Below are positions 25,748-35,134 of a stretch of DNA of 62,394 bases, piece after piece (positions within the stretch are counted from its first letter, which is position 1; every line of letters begins with the position of its first letter). Origin of the DNA: Gemmatimonadaceae bacterium (GTDB lineage: Bacteria; Gemmatimonadota; Gemmatimonadetes; Gemmatimonadales; Gemmatimonadaceae). The notes under the pieces were generated by a model that saw only the letters and a list, made by a program, of their open reading frames with translations, was not told the DNA's origin and did no database searches. The position numbers and the translations under genes were made by a program. The stretch is from positions 1-62,394 of the forward strand of contig JADZAN010000022.1 in NCBI GenBank assembly GCA_020852815.1, read 5' to 3'.

Positions 25748-26932
25748 CTACCTCATCGTCCCCCCTTCCACCCACACCCTCCCCCCCACCCTCACCGTCG
25801 CATCGGTGAAGAAGTTCCAGCGCACGTAGCCGCCGGTGACCTTGCCGCCGAGTTCGGAGTTGTCGCCTAACGACAAGCGCACCACGCCGGCGCCGTATCC
25901 GTAGTAGGGGATCCAACGCTCGCCCTTGTCCGGGATGGCGAGCAGCGGGTTGAAGCCGAGCGCGAACTCGCGGAAGGAGCGTCCGGCGGGGCCGGCGGTG
26001 GCGAGCTCCTTGTCGATGCCCTCCTTCCCCGTGCGGGCGGTGAAGGTCGTGAGCTTCCCCTTGGCGAAGGTCATGACCAGCCCCTTCACGGCGACGCCTC
26101 CCCAGGTGCCGTCGGGGAAGGCGATCGTCCCATTGACGCTTTCCTCGATTGGGGCAACGCGGATGGCGCCGGCCGGGAGTTCGACTTCGCGATCGATGAG
26201 GACCTTGCCGCCCCGCGCGTGCGCGGCGGAGGCGTTGCCGTCCTGCCTGGTCACGACGCGGTCGCCAATGCGAAAGGTCAGGTCGGTCCCGCCCGGCGTG
26301 GTGACGCGCACCGGGGCAGCGCGCATTGCCGACTCGAAGTCGCGCTGTGCCTTGGCGAGGGCGGCGTAGTCGGTCTGCTCGAGGACGCGCTGGTAGAGTG
26401 CGGCGAACGCCGGCGCGGTGGTCAGCAGCTCGCCGGTGGGCGCGTACGCGCCAGCCCAGTGGAAGTGCACCGTGCGCACGCCGCGCGCCGGCTTGGCGTT
26501 AGGCGCATCTCGCAGGATGCGCTGCAGTGCGTCGTACGCGGCATCGGTCGGCGCGGCGCCGGGGAGCATGATGCCGAGGTCGACGGAGGCGAGGTACGAG
26601 ACCAGCTGATCGGCGCTCTTCCCAGCGGCGCCGCGGGTGAAGTCGGTGCTCCAGGTGGCCGGCGCCGTGCCGCGCACCGCGATGACGCCGAGGTCCGTCG
26701 CCCCCGCCGCCCGGATCGCGGCGCGCAGCGGGGCGACCACCCCGTCGGCCTGCCCAGGCTCGGCGACCATGAGGACGCGCTCGCCCGTGCCCAGTTGCAT
26801 CTGCCGAACGATTGCGGCTACCGTCGCGGGCCAGCTCGGCGGCGGTGATGGTGCAGCTGGCGGCTTGGAAGACTGGGCAGCGGCCAGCATCGGGGCGAGG
26901 GCCATGACGGCGAAGGTCAGGGAGTGGCGCAT
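25748..26932 (-). CDS. Aminopeptidase-like secreted protein (M29/thermophilic metalloprotease type)
   Basis: About 394 residues. The start at the ATG at 26932 gives MRHSLTFAVMALAPMLAAAQ, a signal peptide; the open frame continues upstream to 28045 only because repeat DNA happens to lack stops. The body (IVRQMQLGTGERVLMVAEPG, FEVSAM-like FESAMRAAPVRVTTPGGTDL, VELPAGAIRVAPIEESVNG, and a C-terminal GDNSELGG) matches the thermophilic-metalloprotease (aminopeptidase M29) fold. I did not confirm every metal ligand, so activity is uncertain. Confidence 0.65.
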   Translation of the reverse strand: MRHSLTFAVMALAPMLAAAQSSKPPAAPSPPPSWPATVAAIVRQMQLGTGERVLMVAEPGQADGVVAPLRAAIRAAGATDLGVIAVRGTAPATWSTDFTRGAAGKSADQLVSYLASVDLGIMLPGAAPTDAAYDALQRILRDAPNAKPARGVRTVHFHWAGAYAPTGELLTTAPAFAALYQRVLEQTDYAALAKAQRDFESAMRAAPVRVTTPGGTDLTFRIGDRVVTRQDGNASAAHARGGKVLIDREVELPAGAIRVAPIEESVNGTIAFPDGTWGGVAVKGLVMTFAKGKLTTFTARTGKEGIDKELATAGPAGRSFREFALGFNPLLAIPDKGERWIPYYGYGAGVVRLSLGDNSELGGKVTGGYVRWNFFTDATVRVGGRVWVEGGTMR

Positions 26933-26998
26933 GGCGAGTTTGTGTGATTCGGGCGTGGGGGGTTGGGTTCGGCACGTCGCGCGGCGCCGGTGGTTAGG

Positions 26999-28375
26999 CG
27001 TGGTGCAGGCAAGACTGCACAAGCTCGACACGGAGGTACACGGAGGCACCACGGAGGTTGAAGGCGCGTCGCGGCACTCCTGCGTTTCCCTCCGTTTCTC
27101 ATCCGTGTCTCCTCCGTGTCGTGCTTTGGTTGTCGCGGTCACCGGCGCCCAAGGCGGCCGATCGCGGGTGTATCGAGGGCAAATGGATCCCAGCTTTCGC
27201 TGGGAAGGTGGGCGTGGGGGCTGGGTTCGGCGCGTCGCGGCACTCCTTCGTTTGATTGCGTGTCTCCTTCGCGCGCTTCCGTGTCTGCTTCGTGCGCCTT
27301 CGTGTCTTCTCCGTGCGCTTCCGTGTCTCCTTCGTGCGCTTCCGTGTTTCCTCCGTCGTCCTCCGTGTTTCCTCCGTGGTCCTCCGTGTCGTGCTTTGGT
27401 TGTCGCGGTCACTGGCGCGCCAGGCAGCCGATCGCGGGTGTGCCGAGGACGAATGGATCCCAGCTTTCGCTGGGAAGGTGGGCGTGGGGGGCTGGGTGCG
27501 GCACGTCGCGGCACTCCTTCGTTTGATTGCGTGTCTCCTTCGTTTGATTGCGTGTCTCCTTCGCGCGCTTCCGTGTCTGCTTCGTGCGCCTCCGTGTTTC
27601 CTCCGTGGTCCTCCGTGTTTCCTCCGTGGTCCTCCGTGGTCCTCCGTGTTTCCTCCGTGGTCCTCCGTGTCGTGCTTTGGTTGTCGCGGTCACTGGCGCC
27701 CGAGGCGGCCGATCGCGGGTGTGCCGAGGACAAATGGATCCCAGCTTTCGCTGGGAAGGTGGGCGTGGGGGCTGGGTTCGACGCGTCGCGGCACTCCTTC
27801 GTTTGCTTTCGTGTCTCCTTCGTTTGCTTCCGTGTCACCTCCGTGCGCCTTCGTGTCTCCTCCGTGCGCCTCCTTGTCGCCTCCGTGCGCTTCCGTGTCT
27901 CCTTCGCGCGCTTCCGTGTCTCCTTCGTGCGCCTCCGTGTTTCCTCCGTGGTCCTCCGTGTTTCCTCCGTGGTCCTCCGTGTCGTGCTTTGGTTGTCGCG
28001 GTCACCGGCGCGCCAGACAGCCGATCGCGGGTGTGCCGAGGACAAATGGATCCCAGCTTTCGCTGGGAAGGTGGGCGTGGGGGCTGGGTTCGGCGCGTCG
28101 CGCGGCGCCTGTGGTTAGGCGTAGTGCGGGCAAGAGAGCAGAAGCTGGACACGGAGGTTCACGGAGGGTTCACGGAGGTACACGGAGAAGAGCGTTCACC
28201 ACGGAGGCACGGAGGACACGGGATCGGCTTGCCGGATGAGTGCGTGCGGTGCCTGGCTTTCCTGCGGGCCTTTTGGTCGAACTGGTACCGCTTCCCATCG
28301 TCGTCGCGGCATCCCTCCGTGCTCCTCCGTGCCTCCGTGATGAACAGCTTCACACCGTGAACCCCCGTGCGACCT
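26999..28375. repeat. Large compound repeat: CACGGAGG arrays with four hairpin-containing higher-order units
   Basis: A non-coding block of about 1.4 kb. On the plus strand it is built of CCTCCGTG/CTTCGTG-like 8-10-bp units, interrupted by a conserved segment starting CGTGCTTTGGTTGTCGCGG (near 27119, 27388, 27669 and 27981) and by the hairpin CCCAGCTTTCGCTGGG at 27189-27204, 27459-27474, 27740-27755 and 28052-28067. The spacing between hairpins is 270-313 bp, so four higher-order copies are present, flanked by GGTTAGGCGTRGTG segments near 26993 and 28113. The right end (28150-28375) has CACGGAGG units in both orientations. Frames stay open through it but encode only repeats such as TEETRRTTEETRR. 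Confidence 0.85.
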
Positions 28376-28491
28376 CCGTGAAGCTCCATTTCATCCCCCC
28401 CTCGCCACTCACCCCCCACGCTCGCCACGGACACCCTTCCCCCACGCCCCCCTCCCCCGAGATTGTCCCCCACCCCCCACCCGCGCCACCC

Positions 28492-28568
28492 CCTCTCGTC
28501 TTCTCGTCCCCAACCTTCGCTGGGGCAGGCCTCTCGTCCTCTCGTCATCTCGTCCTCTCGTCTTCTCC
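28492..28568. repeat. Octanucleotide array plus hairpin upstream of the amidase
   Basis: Pyrimidine-strand units CTCGTCTT/CTCGTCCT run from about 28492 to 28568, interrupted by a CCCCAACCTTCGCTGGGG hairpin near 28508-28526. The array ends 10 bases before the amidase ATG, so it occupies the position of its 5' leader and promoter. Confidence 0.8.
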
Positions 28569-28578
28569 CATACGCGCC

Positions 28579-30060
28579 ATGGATTCCCTCGCGCTCGCCC
28601 ACCTCATCCGCACGCGTCAACTCTCGGCCGCAGAGGCCGTCGACGCGGCGATCGCGCGCATCGAGCAGCTCAATCCGCAGCTCAATGCCGTCGTGTATCC
28701 GATGTTCGATCAGGCGCGACAGTTGGCATCACGCCCGCTGGCCGATCCGGCGGCGCCGTTTGCCGGGGTGCCGTTTCTCATCAAGGATCTCCTCACCGCA
28801 TACGAGGGTGAACCGATCGCCAGCGGATCGAAGCTCTACCACGGATACCGCGCCCCGCACGACTCGGAGCTGATGCGCCGCTATCGCCAGGCGGGGGTGA
28901 TCGTGCTGGGGAAGACGGCGACGCCGGAGTTCGGGCTCACGCCGTACACCGAACCCACGGCGCATGGCGTCACGCGGAATCCGTGGGACGTGACGCGCAC
29001 CTCTGGCGGCTCGAGCGGTGGATCGGCGGCGGCGGTGGCGAGCGGGATGGTGGCGATGGCGGGAGGCGGCGACGGCGGCGGGTCGATTCGCATTCCGTCA
29101 TCGTGCTGCGGGATCTTCGGCTTCAAGCCCACGCGGGGGCGAGTCCCGACCGGCCCCGACGACGGCGAGCTGTGGGGAGGCGCCGTGAGCGAGGGGGTGC
29201 TCACCCGGACGGTGCGTGACTCGGCGGCGATGCTCGATGCCATCGACGGCGAGGATGTGGGAGCGCCATACGCCGCGCCACCCAAGGCGCGCGCCTTCCT
29301 CGACGAAGTGACGACCGAGCCTCCCCCGTTGCGCATCGCCTTCACCGATGCGCCAATGCTGGGGCACGGCACGCACCCCGACTGCTCGGCCGCGATGCGC
29401 GACGCGGCAGCATTGCTCCAGTCGTTAGGCCACCACGTGGAAGAAGCGGCGCCCGCGGTGGATCGCGACCGCTTCAACGAGGCCTTCGTCACCATTGTCT
29501 GCGGCGAGGTCGTCGCCGACCTGCACGATGCGACGGCGCGCCTCGCGCGCACCGCCACGCGCACCGACGTGGAGTTGGCCACCTGGGGATTGGCAATGCT
29601 TGGACACGCGGTGAGCGCCGGCGAGTACGCCATCGCGCAGCGCTATCTCCAGCGTGCGGCGCGCGGCCTGGGATCGTTCTTCGAGCGCTACGACCTCCTC
29701 CTCACGCCAACCCTGGGCATGCCTCCCGTCCCGCACGGCGCGCTGCAGCCGAAAACTGGCGAGGCACTGATGCTGCGTGTCTTTGGGGCGCTGCATGCCG
29801 GCGGCTTGATGAAACGCCTCGGCGCGGTGTCGCAGGCTGCGGCAACCGTGTTCGACTTCATCCCCTATCCCCCGTTGTTCAACGTCACCGGGCAGCCGGC
29901 GATGTCGGTGCCGCTCTGGTGGAACGGCGAAGGGTTGCCGATCGGCGTGCAGCTGGCGGGGCGCTTTGGCGACGACGCGACGCTCTTCCGCGTGGCCGGG
30001 CAGTTGGAGCGCGCGCGCCCCTGGGCCACGAAGTGGCCGTCCGTGAGCATGCCGTGGTAG
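28579..30060 (+). CDS. Amidase (amidase signature family)
   Basis: A 493-residue amidase signature enzyme that hydrolyses a carboxamide. The catalytic Lys69 is in FLIKDL, the cis-serine region GGSSGGS lies at 143-149, and the nucleophile S169 is in [20 protein letters not shown]. The start is put at the ATG at 28579 ([11 protein letters not shown]), where homology-like sequence begins; frames upstream are repeat DNA. There is no signal peptide, so it is cytoplasmic. Its substrate (fatty-acid amide, aryl amide or a Glu-tRNA-like amide) cannot be told. No gatB/gatC neighbours are present, which argues against the tRNA amidotransferase role. Confidence 0.88.
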   Translation: MDSLALAHLIRTRQLSAAEAVDAAIARIEQLNPQLNAVVYPMFDQARQLASRPLADPAAPFAGVPFLIKDLLTAYEGEPIASGSKLYHGYRAPHDSELMRRYRQAGVIVLGKTATPEFGLTPYTEPTAHGVTRNPWDVTRTSGGSSGGSAAAVASGMVAMAGGGDGGGSIRIPSSCCGIFGFKPTRGRVPTGPDDGELWGGAVSEGVLTRTVRDSAAMLDAIDGEDVGAPYAAPPKARAFLDEVTTEPPPLRIAFTDAPMLGHGTHPDCSAAMRDAAALLQSLGHHVEEAAPAVDRDRFNEAFVTIVCGEVVADLHDATARLARTATRTDVELATWGLAMLGHAVSAGEYAIAQRYLQRAARGLGSFFERYDLLLTPTLGMPPVPHGALQPKTGEALMLRVFGALHAGGLMKRLGAVSQAAATVFDFIPYPPLFNVTGQPAMSVPLWWNGEGLPIGVQLAGRFGDDATLFRVAGQLERARPWATKWPSVSMPW

Positions 30061-30155
30061 CGCGCCGTGGCAGCACGGTGTGAGGGCGCGCCATCGCCTC
30101 CTGAGCGACGCGCGATGCCGCGGCGGCGCCCCCGTCGGCTTGACTCGGCCTGATG

Positions 30156-30172
30156 CATGTATTAGCTACATG
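30156..30172. promoter_or_regulatory. Palindromic operator upstream of vapBC
   Basis: CATGTA-TTAGC-TACATG is a perfect 6-bp-arm inverted repeat, 22 bases before the antitoxin ATG. A TTGACT (-35-like) box at 30140-30145 precedes it. Its position suggests the site bound by the ribbon-helix-helix antitoxin for autorepression. Confidence 0.5.
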
Positions 30173-30194
30173 TACACTCAGCAGGAGTACATGC

Positions 30195-30566
30195 ATGACA
30201 CCCACACCGCGCAGGGTTCGCGAGCCCGTGCAGGCCTATCTCGAGACCGATGACGCCGAGCTGCTCGCCTCGCTCGCCGAACGCTTGTCGGTGTCCAAGG
30301 CCGAGGTGATTCGACAGGGGATCCGACGGATGGCGCAGGAGCTTGAACTGGCGCAGCGCCCGGGGGCCGGGCTCTCCGGGCTGCTGGGTTCGCTCGATGT
30401 CGCACGCGACGTCCCCCCCGACCTGGCGGCGCGCCACGACGAGTACCTGTACGCCGAGCCGTCAGCACCAACGCAGCTGCGCCGTGTGAGCGGCCCGTCG
30501 AAACCCGCCAGCTCGTCCGCAACGTCCACAAGGAAGGGAAATGCCCGCGGTCCGCGTAGCCGTTGA
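30195..30566 (+). CDS. VapB-like ribbon-helix-helix antitoxin
   Basis: A 123-residue antitoxin. Residues about 8-50 (VREPVQAYLETDDAELLASL, then ERLSVSKAEVIRQGIRRM) form a ribbon-helix-helix DNA-binding unit, and the proline/serine-rich C-terminal tail would wrap the toxin. The ATG at 30195 is preceded by GGAG; an overlapping ATG at 30191 is out of frame. Its last 26 bases overlap the toxin gene, the usual coupling in VapBC modules. It probably represses its own promoter through the upstream palindrome. Confidence 0.8.
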   Translation: MTPTPRRVREPVQAYLETDDAELLASLAERLSVSKAEVIRQGIRRMAQELELAQRPGAGLSGLLGSLDVARDVPPDLAARHDEYLYAEPSAPTQLRRVSGPSKPASSSATSTRKGNARGPRSR

Positions 30567-30957
30567 CACGGGGGCGTTGCTGGCGCTGGCCAGCACGCGT
30601 GACCAGTACCATGCGCGCGCGCGGCGGACGCTGCTGCGACTGCAGCAGCAACGCGCGCATTTCGTGAGCCATGCGCTGGTGCTGGGCGAGGTACACGGTC
30701 ACCTGTTACGGCGACTTCCGCACGCCGAGGCGCGGCGCGTGGTACTCGGCTTGTTGCGCGATCCCGCTTTCGAGTGGCGCGAAGTGGGGCGCGACCTGCT
30801 GAGCCGGGCGATGGCGGGGTGGATGGAGCGCTTCGGCGATCAGCGCTTCTCCCTCACCGATAGCGTCTCGTTCGAGGTGATGCGCGAGGAGGGAATCGCT
30901 TCGGCGTTCGCTTACGACCAGGACTTCATCACCGCCGGCTTCACGCTCGAGCCGTAG
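30541..30957 (+). CDS. VapC-like PIN-domain ribonuclease toxin
   Basis: A 138-residue PIN-domain protein. Acidic active-site residues are visible in order: D9 in AVDTGALLAL, the glutamate in VLGEVHGHLL, the aspartate in SLTDSVSFEVM and the terminal AFAYDQDF. The length is standard for VapC. It is predicted to cleave RNA when the antitoxin is lost. The gene overlaps the antitoxin and is followed by a strong hairpin at 30978-31018. It is the only intact toxin-antitoxin pair in the GC-rich part of the window. Confidence 0.85.
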   Translation: MPAVRVAVDTGALLALASTRDQYHARARRTLLRLQQQRAHFVSHALVLGEVHGHLLRRLPHAEARRVVLGLLRDPAFEWREVGRDLLSRAMAGWMERFGDQRFSLTDSVSFEVMREEGIASAFAYDQDFITAGFTLEP

Positions 30958-30977
30958 CTCGCCGTCGCACGAACGGA

Positions 30978-31018
30978 GAGAGGGCCGCACCCCCCGGAAT
31001 TTCGGGCGCGGCCCTCTC
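30978..31018. terminator. Strong hairpin after vapC
   Basis: Perfect 11-bp arms GAGAGGGCCGC (30978-30988) and GCGGCCCTCTC (31008-31018) enclose a second inverted repeat (CCCGGAATTTCGGG). No U-tract follows, so it would be an atypical but very stable terminator; it could work in both directions. Confidence 0.65.
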
Positions 31019-31020
31019 AG

Positions 31021-31432
31021 CGTTCCACTCCGTGTGGTGCGGATGTGTGAGCGGGGTTCCTTTCGAGGCATCGAATGCCGGGTGCCTCACCTCACGACGG
31101 CACCGCGTTCAGATCGTGCCGGGGGGACCGGACGAATCATGACGTGGTGCGCCGCCGGCCCAGAGATGAGGCGAGTCCCGGCGTTCGACGCTTTTGCTGC
31201 GTGCGGCCAACGTCCAGACGTGTCCTCGGCCACTGTGGTGATTGCGCTCGCCGCCCGGCGGCGAACGCGAGCGGCGCCGTCCCCCGGCGCGCGCGTCCTC
31301 TTGCACACACCATGTCTTCGTCATGCGGCCCTCTTATGGTTGAGCCCGCGGCTACCTGACGGCGCGCCACGAACGCTCCCACGCTACACGCGAGGTGCCG
31401 ATTCCTCTGTGACGTGATGCCACACGTGAATG
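31021..31432. other. Non-coding stretch
   Basis: About 410 bases between the vapC hairpin and the next repeat block. Several short frames are open on both strands but none has a recognisable domain or start context. I see nothing assignable here. Confidence 0.35.
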
Positions 31433-31590
31433 TGAGAAGACGAGAAGACGAGAAGACGAGAGGACGAGGTCGCTGGCGGGTGCCGGCTTGGTCGCAGGGT
31501 GTTTGTCGTCTCGTCCCCAGCCTTCGCTGGGGCAGGCTTCTCGTCTTCTTTCTTCTCGTCTTCTCGTCTTCTCGTCTTCTCGTCCTCTCC
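31433..31590. repeat. Inverted pair of octanucleotide arrays with hairpin
   Basis: The purine form (GAGAAGAC)n, about four units, lies at 31433-31468. Then come some 35 bases of other sequence, a CCCCAGCCTTCGCTGGGG hairpin near 31511-31528, and the pyrimidine form (CTCGTCTT)n to about 31590. Opposite orientation of the two arrays gives the block an overall inverted-repeat structure. It sits just downstream of the DUF5916 stop codon. Confidence 0.8.
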
Positions 31591-31592
31591 CG

Positions 31593-34202
31593 CTACGGAT
31601 TCAACCAGTACGCCAGCTTCACCAGCAGCGTATTGTCGGGATGCGCACGGAAGAGGTCGCGATAGTCGCGGGCGAAGTCGAAGCCGCGCCCCAGCACCTG
31701 ATCGCGCAAGCGACCCTGCTGCCAGACCACGAAGAGCGTCGAGCCGGGACGGTACTCCCACCGCACGACGGCGTTGGAGTTGAACTGCTTGTACGAGAAG
31801 CCATCGGGGTTGCTGCTGCCGCCGTACGGCTTGTAGCGGTCGCGATATCGCGCCGCGCGCGGGTCGCGGAGTTCGCGCCAGTTGTCGAAGTCGCCCGTGC
31901 TGACGAAGGGTTGCGTGTACAGCTGCAACGACAGCGTCGGCGACGCGGTGAAGTTCACGCGCCCGGTCATCGAGAGCGTGGACTGGTCCAGGTGGGCGAA
32001 GGTGAAGTGCGTGGTGTCGCTGAACGCCGAGCCGTAGTTCGCGATCCACTGCTGGTCGTCGTTGCGGTGCGTGTACTGCGCCTCGACCCCCATCGAGAAT
32101 CGGGAGGCGATGCGCAGGTCACCGCCCAGGGTGGTCGCATAACCGTACGAGCGGCGGTCGTCGCCCACCCCAGTCGCCAGGAGGAGCTTGGGAACGAAGG
32201 GGAGCCGCGGGTCGCCGGTGATTGACCAGTTGACGTCATACTTGGCCGACTGGCGCACCGCCGGACCGCCGCGCGCGCAGGCGACGCAATGCGCGTTGCC
32301 GTAGTCGTTCACCGAGACGCTGAGGGTGGAGATCCACGAGTTCGGGAGCTCCCACAACGCGGTGACGGCGATGCGATCGCCGCTGGGGAGCCCGCCGGTG
32401 GTCCAGTGATGCTCGGTGGCGACGTTGAGGGTGCGGCGGCGGTAGAAGGGTCCCGGGCGCAGCGCCTGCCACGTCATGTCGTTGCGAATGGAGGCGTCGT
32501 TCACCGTGGGGACGAAGCCCAGGTCATTGAGCTCGAGCCCGGCCGAGGCGCGTCGCAAGTAGGTGTTCCAGCGCACGGCGCCGCCGATCTTTGAGAGTGA
32601 CGCGGCCATGACATGCCCGCCTAACGAGGTACGCGTGCTGTCGAAGTGCTCCTCATGGTCGGGACGCTGGTAGAAGTGCACGCTGTTGAGCTGCGTGCGC
32701 GCGATGGCCTGGCGCGACCCTTCCACCGAGTTGAGTCCCGTATAGGCCATCAGCTCCCACTGGTCCTTTCCGAAGCGGTGGAACCCCTGCAGCAGCGACG
32801 TATAGGCCGCGCGCCGGAGATAGGGATCGGTGTCGGCGTCGAGGTTGCGATTCACGGCGCCGAACATGGCCCCCAGCTGCGACCGCCCAGCGCGCATGTC
32901 CTTCACGAGACGCCCGACGAAATAGTTGGTCTGCGGCTCGATGGTGCTCCCGCTCACCCCCTCCTCGCGACTGGTGATCGCGTCGAGGATCCCCACCTGC
33001 CATCCGTTGCTCAAGCGCCCGGTGAACTTCGACGCGCCGAGGATACTGGTCCCCGACGCGTCGAGCGCGGAGGCGCGCAGCTGCGGGGTGCGCCCAATGC
33101 GGCGCGTGTAGAAGACCCCCTCGCACGGACCGCCGCACTTGAAGAGTCCAACGCCTTCCTGGAAGAAGGGGCGCCGTTCCTCGAAGCGGACCTCGAAGGC
33201 GCTGAGGTTGAGGACCGCGGGATCGACCTCCACCTGGCCGAAGTCGGGGTTGACCGTGGCGTCGAGCGTGGCATTGGCGGTAATGCCGTACTTGAGGTCG
33301 ACGCCCCCCGTCACCTTTTGCGGGTGGCTCCATCCGCCGGTGGCCGGCTCGGTGACGTTCTTGGTGAGGAGGTAGGGGAGGACCTCGAGGCGCGAGCTGC
33401 GCTGGATGCCGCCCAGCCCCTCGAGCGTGCCGAGCTGCGAGGCAAGCGTGCTGCGCGAAGTCCGGTACGCCGGCCAGGCGACGCGCTCGTTGCGCCTGGC
33501 GATGTCGCGCCACACGCCAAAGCCGAAGGCGCGCGCGCCGGGATTGAAGCGGAGTTGCGAGAAGGGGACCTTGAACTCGGCCACCCACCCTAACGAGTCG
33601 ACGGCGGCCGCACCGTCCCACACGCCGTCCCACGACATGTCCTCGACAACGTCGCTGTAGATCGAGGCGTCGCGCTTGACCCCGGCGGGGTTGAGCATGA
33701 GCTCGATGGCAGTGCGCCGGTCGAGATAGCCGTCGACGATGATCTTGAGCTGGTCGGAGTTGGTGCGCACGTCGCGCCGCGACAGGAGCGAGACGATGGA
33801 GTCGGGGTGCGGGTCGAAGGCGCGGACCACGACGTACAGGTTGCGGTCGTCGTAGATGGCACGCACCTCGGTGCGGAACGAAGCCTCGCCGTCTTCCTGC
33901 GGGGAGAACTGCTTGAAGTCGTCAATGGGCGGGGCGTCGATCCAGGCGGGATCGTCGTCGCGCCCGTCGATAACCGGCGCCGAGCGGGCGCGGACCGCGC
34001 GCGCGGTGTTGAGCGCGTTGTTGGGCGGCGCGCTCGGCACCTTGTTGTAGGCGCCAGTGCCACCGGCAGCGCGAACGGCCCCCGAAGGCGTCGCACGCGA
34101 CACATCGAGTGCGCCGTCCTGTCCACCTGCCACCGACGGGAGAGCGACGACGACCATCAGACAGGCCAGGGCCGACAGCAAGGGGCGCGGCAGCGCGCGC
34201 AT
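31593..34202 (-). CDS. DUF5916 outer-membrane protein with N-terminal carbohydrate-binding-like domain
   Basis: An 869-residue exported protein. The start at the ATG at 34202 (MRALPRPLLSALACLMVVVA) gives a signal peptide ending near AGG|QDG. Residues about 80-270 resemble a family 9 carbohydrate-binding/DOMON-like domain (APVIDGRDDDPAWIDAPPI, RAIYDDRNLYVVVRAFDPHP). The remainder is the DUF5916 region rich in alternating aromatic beta-strands (NPDFGQVEVDPAVLNLSAFE, RRPFFQEG), ending LVKLAYWLNP, as expected of an outer-membrane barrel. It probably binds or channels a polymeric substrate. It is monocistronic, with a repeat block at the 3' end. Confidence 0.82.
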   Translation of the reverse strand: MRALPRPLLSALACLMVVVALPSVAGGQDGALDVSRATPSGAVRAAGGTGAYNKVPSAPPNNALNTARAVRARSAPVIDGRDDDPAWIDAPPIDDFKQFSPQEDGEASFRTEVRAIYDDRNLYVVVRAFDPHPDSIVSLLSRRDVRTNSDQLKIIVDGYLDRRTAIELMLNPAGVKRDASIYSDVVEDMSWDGVWDGAAAVDSLGWVAEFKVPFSQLRFNPGARAFGFGVWRDIARRNERVAWPAYRTSRSTLASQLGTLEGLGGIQRSSRLEVLPYLLTKNVTEPATGGWSHPQKVTGGVDLKYGITANATLDATVNPDFGQVEVDPAVLNLSAFEVRFEERRPFFQEGVGLFKCGGPCEGVFYTRRIGRTPQLRASALDASGTSILGASKFTGRLSNGWQVGILDAITSREEGVSGSTIEPQTNYFVGRLVKDMRAGRSQLGAMFGAVNRNLDADTDPYLRRAAYTSLLQGFHRFGKDQWELMAYTGLNSVEGSRQAIARTQLNSVHFYQRPDHEEHFDSTRTSLGGHVMAASLSKIGGAVRWNTYLRRASAGLELNDLGFVPTVNDASIRNDMTWQALRPGPFYRRRTLNVATEHHWTTGGLPSGDRIAVTALWELPNSWISTLSVSVNDYGNAHCVACARGGPAVRQSAKYDVNWSITGDPRLPFVPKLLLATGVGDDRRSYGYATTLGGDLRIASRFSMGVEAQYTHRNDDQQWIANYGSAFSDTTHFTFAHLDQSTLSMTGRVNFTASPTLSLQLYTQPFVSTGDFDNWRELRDPRAARYRDRYKPYGGSSNPDGFSYKQFNSNAVVRWEYRPGSTLFVVWQQGRLRDQVLGRGFDFARDYRDLFRAHPDNTLLVKLAYWLNP

Positions 34203-34391
34203 GCGCGGACCGGGGAGGGCGAGTGATCCGGCGCAGCGCGCGCGAACGTGCGACATGCAGTGGCGACGACCGAGGGGGGAGACAACGAAGGCGCCACCAT
34301 TCGGCGGCGCCTCCTTCTACGCCCGAGCCGGGCACTTTGTTAACGAGTGGGGTGAGTCGTGCAGCGCCACTCGCCGCGCGCGAACGTCACC

Positions 34392-34925
34392 CTAACCGCC
34401 CTCGGCGTCGCGCTGCGCCTGCCGGGCGCTGGCGCGCACTTCCTCGAGGACGAGGAGCAGGTCGTCGAGACGCGCGGTGTCGACGTCGACGAGCGTTTCA
34501 TCCGTGGCGGCAGCAACCGAGGGATCCAGCTCGACCAGTACCTTGAGCCCCGCCTCGGTGATGCGGCAAAAGACCTGACGCCGGTCGCTCGATGCCCCGC
34601 GCTCGCGTCGCACCAGGCCCGAGGCCTCGAGTTTGTCGATGAGGCGCGTGATTCCGGCCGCCTCCTCGATCATCCGCTCGCGAATGGTCAGTGTCGGGAG
34701 CCCTTCGTCGCCCGCGCCGCGCAGGATGCGCAGCACGTTGTACTGCGCCAGCGACAGGTCGTGCGCTTCCACCACCTTGGCGACTGGGCGCTTGACCACG
34801 GCGGCGGTACGCAGGAGGGCCAGGAACACCTCCTGCCGCTTGCTCTGGAAGGGACGCCGCTGTTGCAGCTCTTCCTGAATGGAGGTTCGGCGCTGCGTCA
34901 TTGAGGGTCCGGATGAAGTGCCCAT
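34392..34925 (-). CDS. MarR-family transcriptional regulator
   Basis: A 177-residue winged-helix regulator. The core reads LSLAQYNVLRILRGAGDEGL, then LTIRERMIEEAAGITRLIDK, then LEASGLVRRERGASSDRRQV: recognition helix and wing with the D-R-R motif typical of MarR proteins. The start is the ATG at 34925; starts a few codons downstream (MTQRRTSI) are also possible. The gene stands alone between the DUF5916 gene and the carbamoylase-like gene; its target could be either neighbour or an efflux gene elsewhere. MarR proteins are usually relieved by small aromatic ligands. Confidence 0.88.
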   Translation of the reverse strand: MGTSSGPSMTQRRTSIQEELQQRRPFQSKRQEVFLALLRTAAVVKRPVAKVVEAHDLSLAQYNVLRILRGAGDEGLPTLTIRERMIEEAAGITRLIDKLEASGLVRRERGASSDRRQVFCRITEAGLKVLVELDPSVAAATDETLVDVDTARLDDLLLVLEEVRASARQAQRDAEGG

Positions 34926-35134
34926 GAGCCCATGCTAGCCCCGTGGCGCCGGACGCACGAGGGAGGAGTCCCCCCAGTTGCGTCGGGCGCTTGCTGTAGC
35001 CGTTTAGCCTACACGCGTGAAGCATCCACATCGCACGCACATGGCAGCGTCCATCGATCGCCGGCACGCCCCCCACCCCGAATTGCAGCTGCACGAGGTC
35101 CGGATCGGCCCTCGTGCCGGGCGCGGGCCCCGCG

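Noticed and set aside
25748-28045. A 765-residue protein from the whole open frame upstream of the M29-like gene
   Set aside because: The first ~370 residues are translated repeat DNA (TEETRRTTEETRR-like). A signal peptide begins at the ATG at 26932, so the extension is spurious.
27000-28375. Possible CRISPR array in the CCTCCGTG repeats, and in the GAGAAGAC arrays
   Set aside because: Units are 8-10 bp and mostly contiguous, with no unique 30-40-bp spacers of constant length and no cas genes.
31034-31417. Plus-strand 127-residue open frame between vapC and the repeat block
   Set aside because: No ribosome binding site, domain or sensible codon bias; several equally long frames overlap it on both strands.
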